From the NCBI GenBank assembly GCA_017619905.1, contig JAFZRK010000116.1:1-6775 (forward strand): a DNA stretch of 6,775 nt, read 5' to 3'. Position numbers and translations under genes: made by a program. The notes under the pieces are model-generated. The model was not told where the DNA came from. It ran no database searches and saw nothing but the letters and a program-made list of their open reading frames with translations. This stretch comes from Bacillota bacterium. GTDB taxonomy: Bacteria; Bacillota; Clostridia; Peptostreptococcales; Anaerovoracaceae. Shown here piece by piece: positions 1 through 6,592 of this stretch (the stretch's first letter is position 1; each line of letters opens with the position of its first letter).

Positions 1-1911
1 AAGAACGTCAACTACGGCTGGGTGATAGACAAGGGCCTCGAAGCCATAATCCGGGAAGCCAAGGATCACAGAGACGCTCTGGAATTCGGCGCAGACGCAA
101 AGAACGACAACGAAAAGTACAACTTCTACACCGGAGTCATCTACGCTCTGGAAGGAGCCATCATATTTGCCAGGCGCCACGCCGAGCTCGCGAGGCAGAT
201 GGCGGAGAAGGAGACGGACGCCGCAAGAAAGGCCGAGCTGCTCAAGATAGCCGAGGTCTGCGAACACGTTCCCGCAAAGCCGGCCAGGAACTTCCACGAA
301 GCCTGCCAGGCCTTCTGGTTCACCCATCTGTGCGAGAATCTGGAGTGCGCGTTCCAGGCAGAGTCCCCGAGCCGCATAGACCAGTACCTCTACCCGATGT
401 ACAAGAAGGACGTAATAGACGACGGAACTCTTTCGCGTCAGGACGCGGCGGAGCTCTTCGCTCTGGTCCTCGTAAAGATAAACGAGATCTGCGTAGTCAA
501 GAACAACTACGAAAAGAACAACATCCCCGGCACCACCCTGCAGGCGACCACCATCTGCGGCCAGACTCCGGACGGCAAGGACGCTTCCAACGAACTGTCC
601 TACCTCATCCTGGAGTGCCAGGCGCAGGTCAACCTGCCGCAGCCGCCCATCTACGTCCGCTGGCACAAGCACATTGATCAGAGAGTATGGATCAAGGCGA
701 TAGAGGTCAACGTCCGCAGGGGCGACGGCAACCCGGCCTACATGAGCGACGAGACACGTCTTCCCGGCTTCCTTAAGAGGGGCATTCCCATCGAGGACGC
801 AAGGCAGTGGAGCGCTCTGGGCTGCGCCGGATCTCTCATCGGCGGATATTCCACCCACGGCGGATCGCTGGGCATCAACTACCTGAACCTCGCCAAGATC
901 ATGGAACTGGTGATGTACGACGGCATGGACCCCAAGACGAAGGCCCAGATCGGTCCCCACACCGGAGACCCCAGAAACTTCAAGACCTGGGAAGAGTTCA
1001 AGGACGCTTTCAAGAAGCAGGCGGACGAGCTGATAGCCAAGATGGCCAAGGCAGCCAGAGTCTCCGCTTACGTGGACATAAACAGCTACCATACCCCGTA
1101 TCTCTCCGCGCTTCTGGGCGACTGCATAGAGAAGGGCATGGACGCAAGAGCGGGCGGAGTAAGGTATCCTTCCTTCCTGTATCACATCGCTGACAGGGGA
1201 CTTCAGGATGCCGCGGACTCCATAACCGCCATCCGCAAGCTTGTATACGACGACAAGAAGCTTACCGTGGACCGCATCATAGAGGCGATGGATCACAACT
1301 TCGAGGGCTACGAGTACGAGAGAGCTCTCCTCAGATCCGCTCCCAAGTACGGCAACGACGACGACTACGCGGACGATACCTTCTCCGAACTGTCCGTATG
1401 GCTGCAGGAGAGACTGTTCGCGGAAAAGAATCCGTTCGGCACACCGCTCTGGGCAGGACGCTCCGGCGCCATGGCTCACGTTACCTTCGGAAAGAGGACG
1501 GGCCCGCTCCCCAGCGGCCACAAGGACGGAGAGCCGATAGCAGACGGTTTCTGCTCGCCTTCGCAGGGCTGCGACACACACGGACCTACCTGTGTGTTTA
1601 ACTCCGCGTCCAAGGCAGTGCACGTGGACAACTCCACGGCCGCTCTCATGAACATGAAGTTCGACAAGCGTCTCTTCAAGAACCCGGCGAACATCAAGAA
1701 CCTGGGCGCGATGCTGGAAGAGTACTTCAGCCACGGCGGCTTCCACGTACAGATCAACATCATCGATCAGGACCTGCTCGTTGAGGCCAGCGAGCATCCG
1801 GAAGAGTACCCCAACCTCATGGTAAGGGTAGCCGGATACAGCGCGTTCTTCGTGGATCTTCCCAAGAGCTTAAGGAACGAGATAATCTCCAGGACCAGCG
1901 AAGGACTGTAA
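1..1911 (+). CDS. Glycyl radical enzyme (PFL-like family), 5'-truncated by window edge, substrate unknown
   Basis: Catalytic subunit of an oxygen-sensitive glycyl radical enzyme, expected in the cytoplasm. The frame is open from base 1, and the codons before the GTG at 22 (KNVNYGW) already look like family sequence. That GTG is therefore not the start, and roughly 150-200 N-terminal residues are missing compared with family members of about 800 residues. Visible landmarks: SRIDQYLYP near 370-396; the catalytic cysteine loop ALGCAGSLIGG with Cys at 823-825; the conserved SPSQGCDTHGPT block near 1558-1593; and the C-terminal radical loop RVAGYSAFF with the radical Gly at 1834-1836, 25 residues from the end, as is usual. 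The activase gene follows. Oddity: the residue two after the catalytic Cys is Gly, where dehydratases, CutC, isethionate lyase and hydroxyphenylacetate decarboxylase have Glu. Family assignment is very secure; the reaction is unknown. Confidence 0.96.
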   Translation, partial: KNVNYGWVIDKGLEAIIREAKDHRDALEFGADAKNDNEKYNFYTGVIYALEGAIIFARRHAELARQMAEKETDAARKAELLKIAEVCEHVPAKPARNFHEACQAFWFTHLCENLECAFQAESPSRIDQYLYPMYKKDVIDDGTLSRQDAAELFALVLVKINEICVVKNNYEKNNIPGTTLQATTICGQTPDGKDASNELSYLILECQAQVNLPQPPIYVRWHKHIDQRVWIKAIEVNVRRGDGNPAYMSDETRLPGFLKRGIPIEDARQWSALGCAGSLIGGYSTHGGSLGINYLNLAKIMELVMYDGMDPKTKAQIGPHTGDPRNFKTWEEFKDAFKKQADELIAKMAKAARVSAYVDINSYHTPYLSALLGDCIEKGMDARAGGVRYPSFLYHIADRGLQDAADSITAIRKLVYDDKKLTVDRIIEAMDHNFEGYEYERALLRSAPKYGNDDDYADDTFSELSVWLQERLFAEKNPFGTPLWAGRSGAMAHVTFGKRTGPLPSGHKDGEPIADGFCSPSQGCDTHGPTCVFNSASKAVHVDNSTAALMNMKFDKRLFKNPANIKNLGAMLEEYFSHGGFHVQINIIDQDLLVEASEHPEEYPNLMVRVAGYSAFFVDLPKSLRNEIISRTSEGL

Positions 1912-1922
1912 AGAAAGACATG

Positions 1923-1956
1923 GACCTGCGGTACGCCATGCGGCGGACCGCGGGTC
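1923..1956 (+). promoter_or_regulatory. GC-rich hairpin between GRE and activase genes
   Basis: Bases 1923-1932 pair with 1947-1956 (10 bp including one G-T wobble). After one A-G mismatch, 1934-1937 pair with 1942-1945 around an ATGC tetraloop. The result is a nearly continuous 14-pair stem 12 bases after the GRE stop codon. The following bases (GTTGTATTAT) are T-rich but contain no real T-run, so it is a poor terminator. It may be a partial attenuator or a 3'-end stabiliser that leaves the GRE transcript more abundant than the activase. The structure is seen directly; its role is inferred. Confidence 0.5.
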
Positions 1957-1988
1957 GTTGTATTATCTAATATGGTTGCATTTGCAAC

Positions 1989-1993
1989 GGAGG
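1989..1993 (+). promoter_or_regulatory. Shine-Dalgarno site fixing the activase start
   Basis: GGAGG sits five bases before ATG at 1999. The earlier in-frame ATG at 1972 has no purine-rich site before it and lies at the edge of a small inverted repeat (GTTGC 1975-1979 with GCAAC 1984-1988). This supports 1999 as the true start. Confidence 0.8.
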
Positions 1994-1998
1994 ATGGA

Positions 1999-2907
1999 AT
2001 GTCCGCAATCAAAGGACAGATATTCAACATACAGCACTTTTCCACCGAGGACGGGCCCGGGGTCCGCACCACCGTATTCCTTAAGGGCTGCCCTCTCAGG
2101 TGCCTCTGGTGCGCCAATCCGGAGTCTCAGAAGGCCGTAAGGCAGCTTGCCAACAGGTCCGCGCTGTGCATAAAGTGCGGATGCTGCATAAAGAATTGCC
2201 CGAACGAAGCTCTGAGCGTAAAGGACGGCGCCATAAGCATAGACCGCGGAAAATGCGTAAGCTGCGGCACCTGCGTAAACGTCTGCCCGTCGCGCGCCAT
2301 GTTCTTCTACGGTGAAGAAAAGACCGTGGATCAGGTCTTCGAAGAAGTGATGAGGGACAAGGGCTTCTACGAGAGCTCCGGCGGCGGCGTCACATGTTCC
2401 GGCGGCGAATGCATGATGCAGGCGGACTTCGTGGGCGAGCTGTTCCGCCGCTGTAAGGAGCGGGGGATACATACCACCCTGGACACCTGCGGCCATTTCC
2501 CGTCCGAAGGACTGGAAAAAGTCCTGCCGCACACGGACCTGGTCCTCTACGACATAAAGCACATGGACAGCGGAAAACACCGCGAATTTACAGGCGTCGG
2601 GAACGAACTGATACTTCAGAACCTTAAACTAATACTTGATGCATCAATAAAAGTTTTCATACGGGTGCCGGTGATTCCGTCGTATAATGATAGTGTAGAA
2701 TCATTAATGGCTATTGCCGGGTTTATTAAGGAGCTGGACCCGTCCCTCCATGTGGACCTGCTCCCTTACCACAGGTTCGGCCTGGCAAAGTATAAGATGC
2801 TGGACATGCCGTACCTGCCCGAAGACGTTTCCTCTCCGACAGAAGAACAGAAGGAGAGTTATAAACGTATATTTATCAACCTTGGTCTCGACTGCGTGAT
2901 GCATTGA
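1999..2907 (+). CDS. Glycyl radical enzyme activase (radical SAM, two extra 4Fe-4S sites)
   Basis: Cytoplasmic radical-SAM activase that abstracts hydrogen from the GRE glycine, using SAM and a 4Fe-4S cluster. The product is 302 residues, normal for the activases that carry a ferredoxin-like insert. The N-terminal signature STEDGPGVRTTVFLKGC leads into the CX3CX2C cluster site C31/C35/C38. Two ferredoxin motifs follow, C57/C60/C63/C67 and C86/C89/C92/C96. The SAM-binding glycine stretch is at about 128-137 (GGGVTCSGGE), and DLVLYDIKHMD and the IRVPVIPSYND region complete the barrel. Oddity: the usual SGGEP reads SGGEC (Cys138), with a further Cys133 just before it. The gene lies 87 bases after the GRE, so that enzyme is its likely substrate. 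An in-frame ATG at 1972 would add nine residues, but 1999 has the ribosome binding site. The family is secure. Confidence 0.96.
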   Translation: MSAIKGQIFNIQHFSTEDGPGVRTTVFLKGCPLRCLWCANPESQKAVRQLANRSALCIKCGCCIKNCPNEALSVKDGAISIDRGKCVSCGTCVNVCPSRAMFFYGEEKTVDQVFEEVMRDKGFYESSGGGVTCSGGECMMQADFVGELFRRCKERGIHTTLDTCGHFPSEGLEKVLPHTDLVLYDIKHMDSGKHREFTGVGNELILQNLKLILDASIKVFIRVPVIPSYNDSVESLMAIAGFIKELDPSLHVDLLPYHRFGLAKYKMLDMPYLPEDVSSPTEEQKESYKRIFINLGLDCVMH

Positions 2908-2947
2908 GGCCGCGCACTAATGTCATTGCTTTTCAGGAGGTTTTTTT

Positions 2948-4255
2948 ATGGAAGGTACTAATGGCTTTATAGTAATCCTCTGCTTGGTGGGCATAGTGGT
3001 ATCCATACTGCTCAACTACAAGTGGAACGTGAACATGGGCGTCACCGCGTTCGTGTTCGCTCTTATCATCGGTGTTCTGGGACTCGGTCTCAGGACCAAG
3101 AACGTCGTGGCGATGTTCCCGACCAGCGTCTATTTCCAGGTAATGTGCCTGTCGCTGTTCTTCGGTTGGGGCGTCGTTAACGGTACAATGAAGGCGGTGG
3201 CAGATAAAATGCTCTGGGCATCGCGGAAACATCCGTGGATGATCGTTTTCGCCATCACCGCTATCGGCTTCATCCTCGGCTTCCTCGGCTGCGTACCGCC
3301 GGCCGCAGGCGCCATCCTTGCCGTCATGGCATTCACCGTTGCTGTTCCCTCCGGTGTGGACCCCCGTATCTGCGCCGCCATCGGATACAGCGCTAACGCA
3401 GGTTCGTTCGTTGCATGGGGCGCCTCCGGCGGAATCATCAACGGATCCATCAAGGCCAACGGCTACGAAGCAGAAGGCCTCAAGTACACCTGGCAGATCT
3501 GCGGACTCACCTGCCTCGTCTCCCTCATCGTAATCGTTATATTCTTCTTCATCTACAAGGGATATAACATCAAGAAGGTAGAAGGCGTTGAGCAGAAGCC
3601 GGCAGACTTCACTCCGGAACAGAAGAGGACCCTGTACGTAATCGCGTTCGTAGTATTCTTCGCTGTAGTTCCCGGCGTTCTGAAGACCTTCATCGGCGGA
3701 ACGTTCCTCAAGAACCTCACCGAGTTCTGCGACATGCAGACACTGTGCCTGATCGGCTTCCTCATCTGCAAGTTCCTCAACCTTGCTGATCAGAAGAAGG
3801 TAGTAATGGCAGTTCCATGGAACACTCTGCTGCTCCTTGCCGGTATCTCCACACTGATGGCAGTTGCTACCAAGGCCGGTGCTGTGGACATCATTACCGG
3901 ATGGCTCGGAGCCAACGTATCCGCTAAGCTGCTGCCGCTGTTCATGTGCCTGCTGGGAGGCTTCCTCTCCGCATTCTCCGGCGGTATCACAGTTGTATTC
4001 CCGATGGTCGCTCCCATGGTACCGGCTCTCGTAGCTGCTACCGGCGGCGCTGCCAATCCGATGCTCATGTTCCTGGGAACTCTGCTCGGAGCTCACTTCA
4101 CAGCAATGTCCCCGTTCAGCACCGGTGGTGCCGTATTCCTCGGACAGTGCCGTGACGAGGCAATGGCAAAGAAGCTGGTAGTATATCAGCTCGTTGTCTG
4201 CGCCGTAGCTCTGATCGTAGGCATGATCGTTATCACTGTGCTTGCGATATTCTAA
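2948..4255 (+). CDS. MatC/SLC13-like carboxylate permease
   Basis: Inner-membrane permease of 435 residues. By eye there are about 11-12 hydrophobic segments: roughly 5-23, 28-48, 55-77, 95-116, 119-135, 182-204, 231-250, 263-280, 288-310, 327-360 (one or two spans), 370-390 and 412-434. A polar loop lies at about 205-230. Two pseudo-symmetric Gly/Ser-rich elements, SANAGSFVAWGASGG (about 147-161) and TAMSPFSTGGA (near 386-396), look like the substrate-binding hairpins of the ion-transporter superfamily, close to the dicarboxylate carrier MatC and SLC13 proteins. AGGAGG at 2935-2940 and a run of seven T precede the ATG, so the start is well supported. Its place between the activase and the CapA-like gene suggests it imports the GRE substrate or exports the product. 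A C4-type dicarboxylate or hydroxy/sulfo acid is plausible, but the exact substrate is not visible. Confidence 0.88.
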   Translation: MEGTNGFIVILCLVGIVVSILLNYKWNVNMGVTAFVFALIIGVLGLGLRTKNVVAMFPTSVYFQVMCLSLFFGWGVVNGTMKAVADKMLWASRKHPWMIVFAITAIGFILGFLGCVPPAAGAILAVMAFTVAVPSGVDPRICAAIGYSANAGSFVAWGASGGIINGSIKANGYEAEGLKYTWQICGLTCLVSLIVIVIFFFIYKGYNIKKVEGVEQKPADFTPEQKRTLYVIAFVVFFAVVPGVLKTFIGGTFLKNLTEFCDMQTLCLIGFLICKFLNLADQKKVVMAVPWNTLLLLAGISTLMAVATKAGAVDIITGWLGANVSAKLLPLFMCLLGGFLSAFSGGITVVFPMVAPMVPALVAATGGAANPMLMFLGTLLGAHFTAMSPFSTGGAVFLGQCRDEAMAKKLVVYQLVVCAVALIVGMIVITVLAIF

Positions 4256-4291
4256 GGGAAACATCAGAAATAGCCTGAAAGGAGACTTAAG

Positions 4292-5425
4292 ATGGCTGAA
4301 AAAAGAGTTTATTTCGTAGGCGATACCGCCCCCAAGCGTCCGGAGATGGACAGCATATTCGAGAAGACCAACGATTATCTTCACGACTGCGATCTCCTGT
4401 TCGGACAGCTGGAAGCGGTAGTAACGGATAAGGGAGCCCCGGCCTGCCAGTGCAGACTGCCGCTCCGCATCTATCCTTCCGCAGGCCCCTGCCTTAAGAG
4501 AGCCGGCTTCGACGTAATGTCCAACGCGGGCAACCACGTTCTTGACTGGGGCTTCGAGGGCTTCTACGACACCATGCGCATAATGAAGGAATCCGGCGTA
4601 GACATCGTCGGCGCGGGCAACAACCTGGAAGAGGCCAGACAGCCGATAATCAGGACCCTGGACGACGGTACAAAGATCGGTTTCTTGGCATACTGCTCCA
4701 TACTGCCGCAGGACTACTGGGCATTAAGAGACAGACCGGGCGCGAACCCGATGCGCGGCATAACCGCGGCTCCGTGCGTAGAGCACGATCAGCCCGGTAC
4801 TCCGGTAAGGATCTTCAGCTGGCCGCACATAGATGACCTCAACAACATGATCGAGGACATCCACAAGCTCCGCCCGCAGGTAGACATACTGGTAGTTTCC
4901 CAGCACTGGGGCATCCACTTTACTCCGGCAGTCATAGCCGACTATCAGAGGATAGTAGGACACTACGCTCTGGACGAGGGCGCGGACGTGGTCATAGGCC
5001 ACCATACCCACATACTCAAGGGCATAGAAGTGTACAAGGGCAAGCCGATATTCTACTCGCTGGCCAACTTCGCGACCGAAGGCCCGGCGGCTTACTTCGA
5101 AGGCAAGAACGGACTCATCAACGACTCCCGCCACGCCGACATCCGCAAGCTGAACGAGGACTTCAAGAAGAACCCTAAGCGCACCATGCCTTTCGACTCC
5201 TGCAAGACCATACTCGCAAAGATGTATCTTAAGGACGGCAAGATAGACAAGTTCACTTACGTTCCTGTATGGATCGACGACGACACCTTCGTTCCGGAAG
5301 TCCTGACCCACGAGAACCCCAGGTTCAAGGAAGTCATAGACTACGTCGAGGAGATCACCGTCAACCAGAACATCGAGCCGCACTTCGCTATCGAAGGCGA
5401 CGAGGTACGCATAGTTACCGAGTAG
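4292..5425 (+). CDS. CapA/PgsA-type metallophosphatase-fold protein, no signal peptide
   Basis: A 377-residue protein with the full motif set of the CapA/PgsA (PGA_cap) calcineurin-like fold: GDTAP (D11), GQLEA (39-41), NAGNHVLDWG (N81, H82, D85), QHWGIHF (H205, H209) and GHHTHILKG (H237, H238, H240), followed by YKGKPIFYSLANF. These residues are the expected metal ligands. Members are linked to poly-gamma-glutamate synthesis or are simply annotated as CapA family; the biochemical activity of most is unknown. Unlike classical membrane-anchored CapA, the protein begins MAEKRVYFVGD, with no signal peptide or membrane anchor, so it should be cytosolic. The usual Asn of the NLE motif is Gln39. 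AAAGGAG at 4278-4284 supports the start. It sits 36 bases after the permease and before a terminator, as last gene of the GRE unit. A hydrolase acting on a pathway metabolite is conceivable but unproven. Confidence 0.88.
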   Translation: MAEKRVYFVGDTAPKRPEMDSIFEKTNDYLHDCDLLFGQLEAVVTDKGAPACQCRLPLRIYPSAGPCLKRAGFDVMSNAGNHVLDWGFEGFYDTMRIMKESGVDIVGAGNNLEEARQPIIRTLDDGTKIGFLAYCSILPQDYWALRDRPGANPMRGITAAPCVEHDQPGTPVRIFSWPHIDDLNNMIEDIHKLRPQVDILVVSQHWGIHFTPAVIADYQRIVGHYALDEGADVVIGHHTHILKGIEVYKGKPIFYSLANFATEGPAAYFEGKNGLINDSRHADIRKLNEDFKKNPKRTMPFDSCKTILAKMYLKDGKIDKFTYVPVWIDDDTFVPEVLTHENPRFKEVIDYVEEITVNQNIEPHFAIEGDEVRIVTE

Positions 5426-5435
5426 TTTCAGAACG

Positions 5436-5470
5436 AAAAGGGGCAGTGCGGAGAGCATTGCCCCTTTTTT
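5436..5470 (+). terminator. Intrinsic terminator after the CapA-like gene
   Basis: A 14-bp stem (5436-5449 with 5455-5468, one G-T wobble) surrounds a GGAGA loop and ends in six T (5465-5470). The GGGGCA core gives strong pairing. It lies ten bases after the stop codon and closes the GRE-activase-permease-CapA transcription unit. Because the stem also begins with AAAA, the reverse direction would have a short T-run as well. Confidence 0.93.
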
Positions 5471-5516
5471 CAAAACGCATTTTCATGCTACACAGAGGTC
5501 AGAAAGGGCGGAAAAC

Positions 5517-6467
5517 ATGAGAACAGTAGGTATAGTCGGGACAGGCATGATAGCCAGCAGCATGGCAGTGCTCACCGCCGGACACGGCTGGAAAACAGTG
5601 GTATTCGCAAGGAGTCAGAAGTCAGTCGACAGATGCAGCGCGGTAGTAGATGGGTTCTACGCTCAGATGGTAGAGCAGGGCATCATCGATGAAAGACAGG
5701 CAGAGGTATGCAAGAGCTATCTGACCTATGTTTTCGATTACAGCGGGATGAAGGACGCGGAGATCGTCTTCGAGTCCGTTCTCGAGACTACTGACGCCAA
5801 ATACGAAGTGTTCCGCAATCTGGAAGAGAATTGTCCGCATCTTAAGGCCGTCTGTTCGGTAAGCTCCTCGATAGTTCCTAACGTGCTGGCGGAAGGAGCC
5901 GGAAAGAACGCGGATAAGATACTTGTTGCTCATCCGTTCAATCCGCCTCACATGGTCCCGTATTTCGAGATATGCGGAGCGGACAGCACCACCGCGGAAG
6001 CCATGGACTATGCCTGCGGTTTCCTTAAGGAGATGGACAGAAAGCCCGTGGCCCTTAAGAAGCCGACGCCGGGCTTCATCGGCAACCGTCTGCAGTTCGC
6101 TCTGTGGAGAGAGGCGCTCGCTCTGGTAGAGGAAGGCGTCTGCGATCCCGAGGACGTGGATACATGCCTTGAGTACAGCTTCTGCCCCAGATATACATCG
6201 ATAGGGATCTTCGAGCATTTCGACAACGGAGGTCTTGAGCTCAACGCCGCCGCATGCCGGAACATATGGCCTATTCTGTCGAACAGGACAGATATACCGG
6301 ACTTCATGAAAAAACTCATGGAAGAGGGTAAAATGGGCCCCAGAAGCGAAAGCAGACAGGGCTTCTACGACTGGAACGGCGTGGATATGAAGCAATTCTC
6401 TGAAAGAGTAACAAAACCGTACTGGAGCATGCTCTCATGGAAATTCCCGGAGGAGGAATGCAAGTAG
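5517..6467 (+). CDS. NAD-dependent beta-hydroxyacid / 3-hydroxyacyl-CoA dehydrogenase
   Basis: A 316-residue cytoplasmic oxidoreductase of the 3-hydroxyacyl-CoA dehydrogenase family. The N-terminal Rossmann motif is VGIVGTGMIAS (G8, G10, Ala13 in place of the third Gly). Catalytic positions are visible: SVSSS (Ser about 117), HPFNPPH (His139) and PTPGFIGNRLQ (Asn190). The C-terminal domain contains EEGVCDPEDVDT, then RYTSIGIFEHFDNGG, and ends in RQGFYDWNG. The HPFNPPHMVP form and the RY..IG..EH block resemble the carnitine dehydrogenase/lambda-crystallin (gulonate 3-dehydrogenase) branch, which oxidises free beta-hydroxy acids, more than the CoA-thioester enzymes; this is a judgement by eye. 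A modest AAGGG (5504-5508) lies eight bases before the ATG. The gene lies 46 bases beyond a strong terminator, so it needs its own promoter or readthrough; I saw no convincing promoter there. It probably handles a hydroxy acid in the same route. Confidence 0.9.
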   Translation: MRTVGIVGTGMIASSMAVLTAGHGWKTVVFARSQKSVDRCSAVVDGFYAQMVEQGIIDERQAEVCKSYLTYVFDYSGMKDAEIVFESVLETTDAKYEVFRNLEENCPHLKAVCSVSSSIVPNVLAEGAGKNADKILVAHPFNPPHMVPYFEICGADSTTAEAMDYACGFLKEMDRKPVALKKPTPGFIGNRLQFALWREALALVEEGVCDPEDVDTCLEYSFCPRYTSIGIFEHFDNGGLELNAAACRNIWPILSNRTDIPDFMKKLMEEGKMGPRSESRQGFYDWNGVDMKQFSERVTKPYWSMLSWKFPEEECK

Positions 6468-6514
6468 CTGCAACGGCTGTGATCAGTACGGAACAGGATC
6501 AATAAAGAATAAAA

Positions 6515-6540
6515 AACGGTCCCGCTTTCGCGGGGCCGTT
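6515..6540. terminator. Bidirectional terminator between convergent genes
   Basis: An 11-bp stem (6515-6525 with 6530-6540, one G-T wobble) has a TTTC loop. Read on the + strand it is followed only by CTGTATTTT, a weak T-tract. Read on the - strand it is followed by six T (complement of 6511-6516). It therefore serves the dehydrogenase gene on + and, more strongly, the small gene on -. Confidence 0.85.
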
Positions 6541-6592
6541 CTGTATTTTGCTGTAAAGCTTTTCCGGAAAAGATCCGGATGCCTTTGCCGTG

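Noticed and set aside
22..24. GTG as the start of the GRE
   Set aside because: The frame is open to the window edge, upstream codons encode family-like sequence, and a GRE starting here would lack a large part of its barrel.
1961..1966. TATTAT as a -10 box for a separate activase promoter
   Set aside because: No plausible -35 hexamer at the right distance; the upstream bases form the GC-rich hairpin.
1963..2580. 205-codon reverse open frame opposite the activase
   Set aside because: Repetitive Ala/Val/Tyr-rich translation produced by the opposite strand of the cysteine-rich activase; no independent support.
2933..4537. 534-codon open frame on the reverse strand opposite the permease
   Set aside because: It lies antisense to a clear membrane protein gene with a strong ribosome binding site, its product is a low-complexity Glu/Tyr/His/Ala-rich sequence with no recognisable domain, and it also overlaps the start of the next gene. 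The open frame follows from codon bias on the + strand.
4724..5473. 249-codon reverse open frame opposite the CapA-like gene
   Set aside because: Antisense to a gene with all family motifs; its start would lie inside the + strand terminator, and the product (Val/Leu/Tyr-rich) matches nothing known.
5622..6395. 257-codon reverse open frame opposite the dehydrogenase
   Set aside because: Shadow frame of a well-supported dehydrogenase; no domain, no convincing ribosome binding site.
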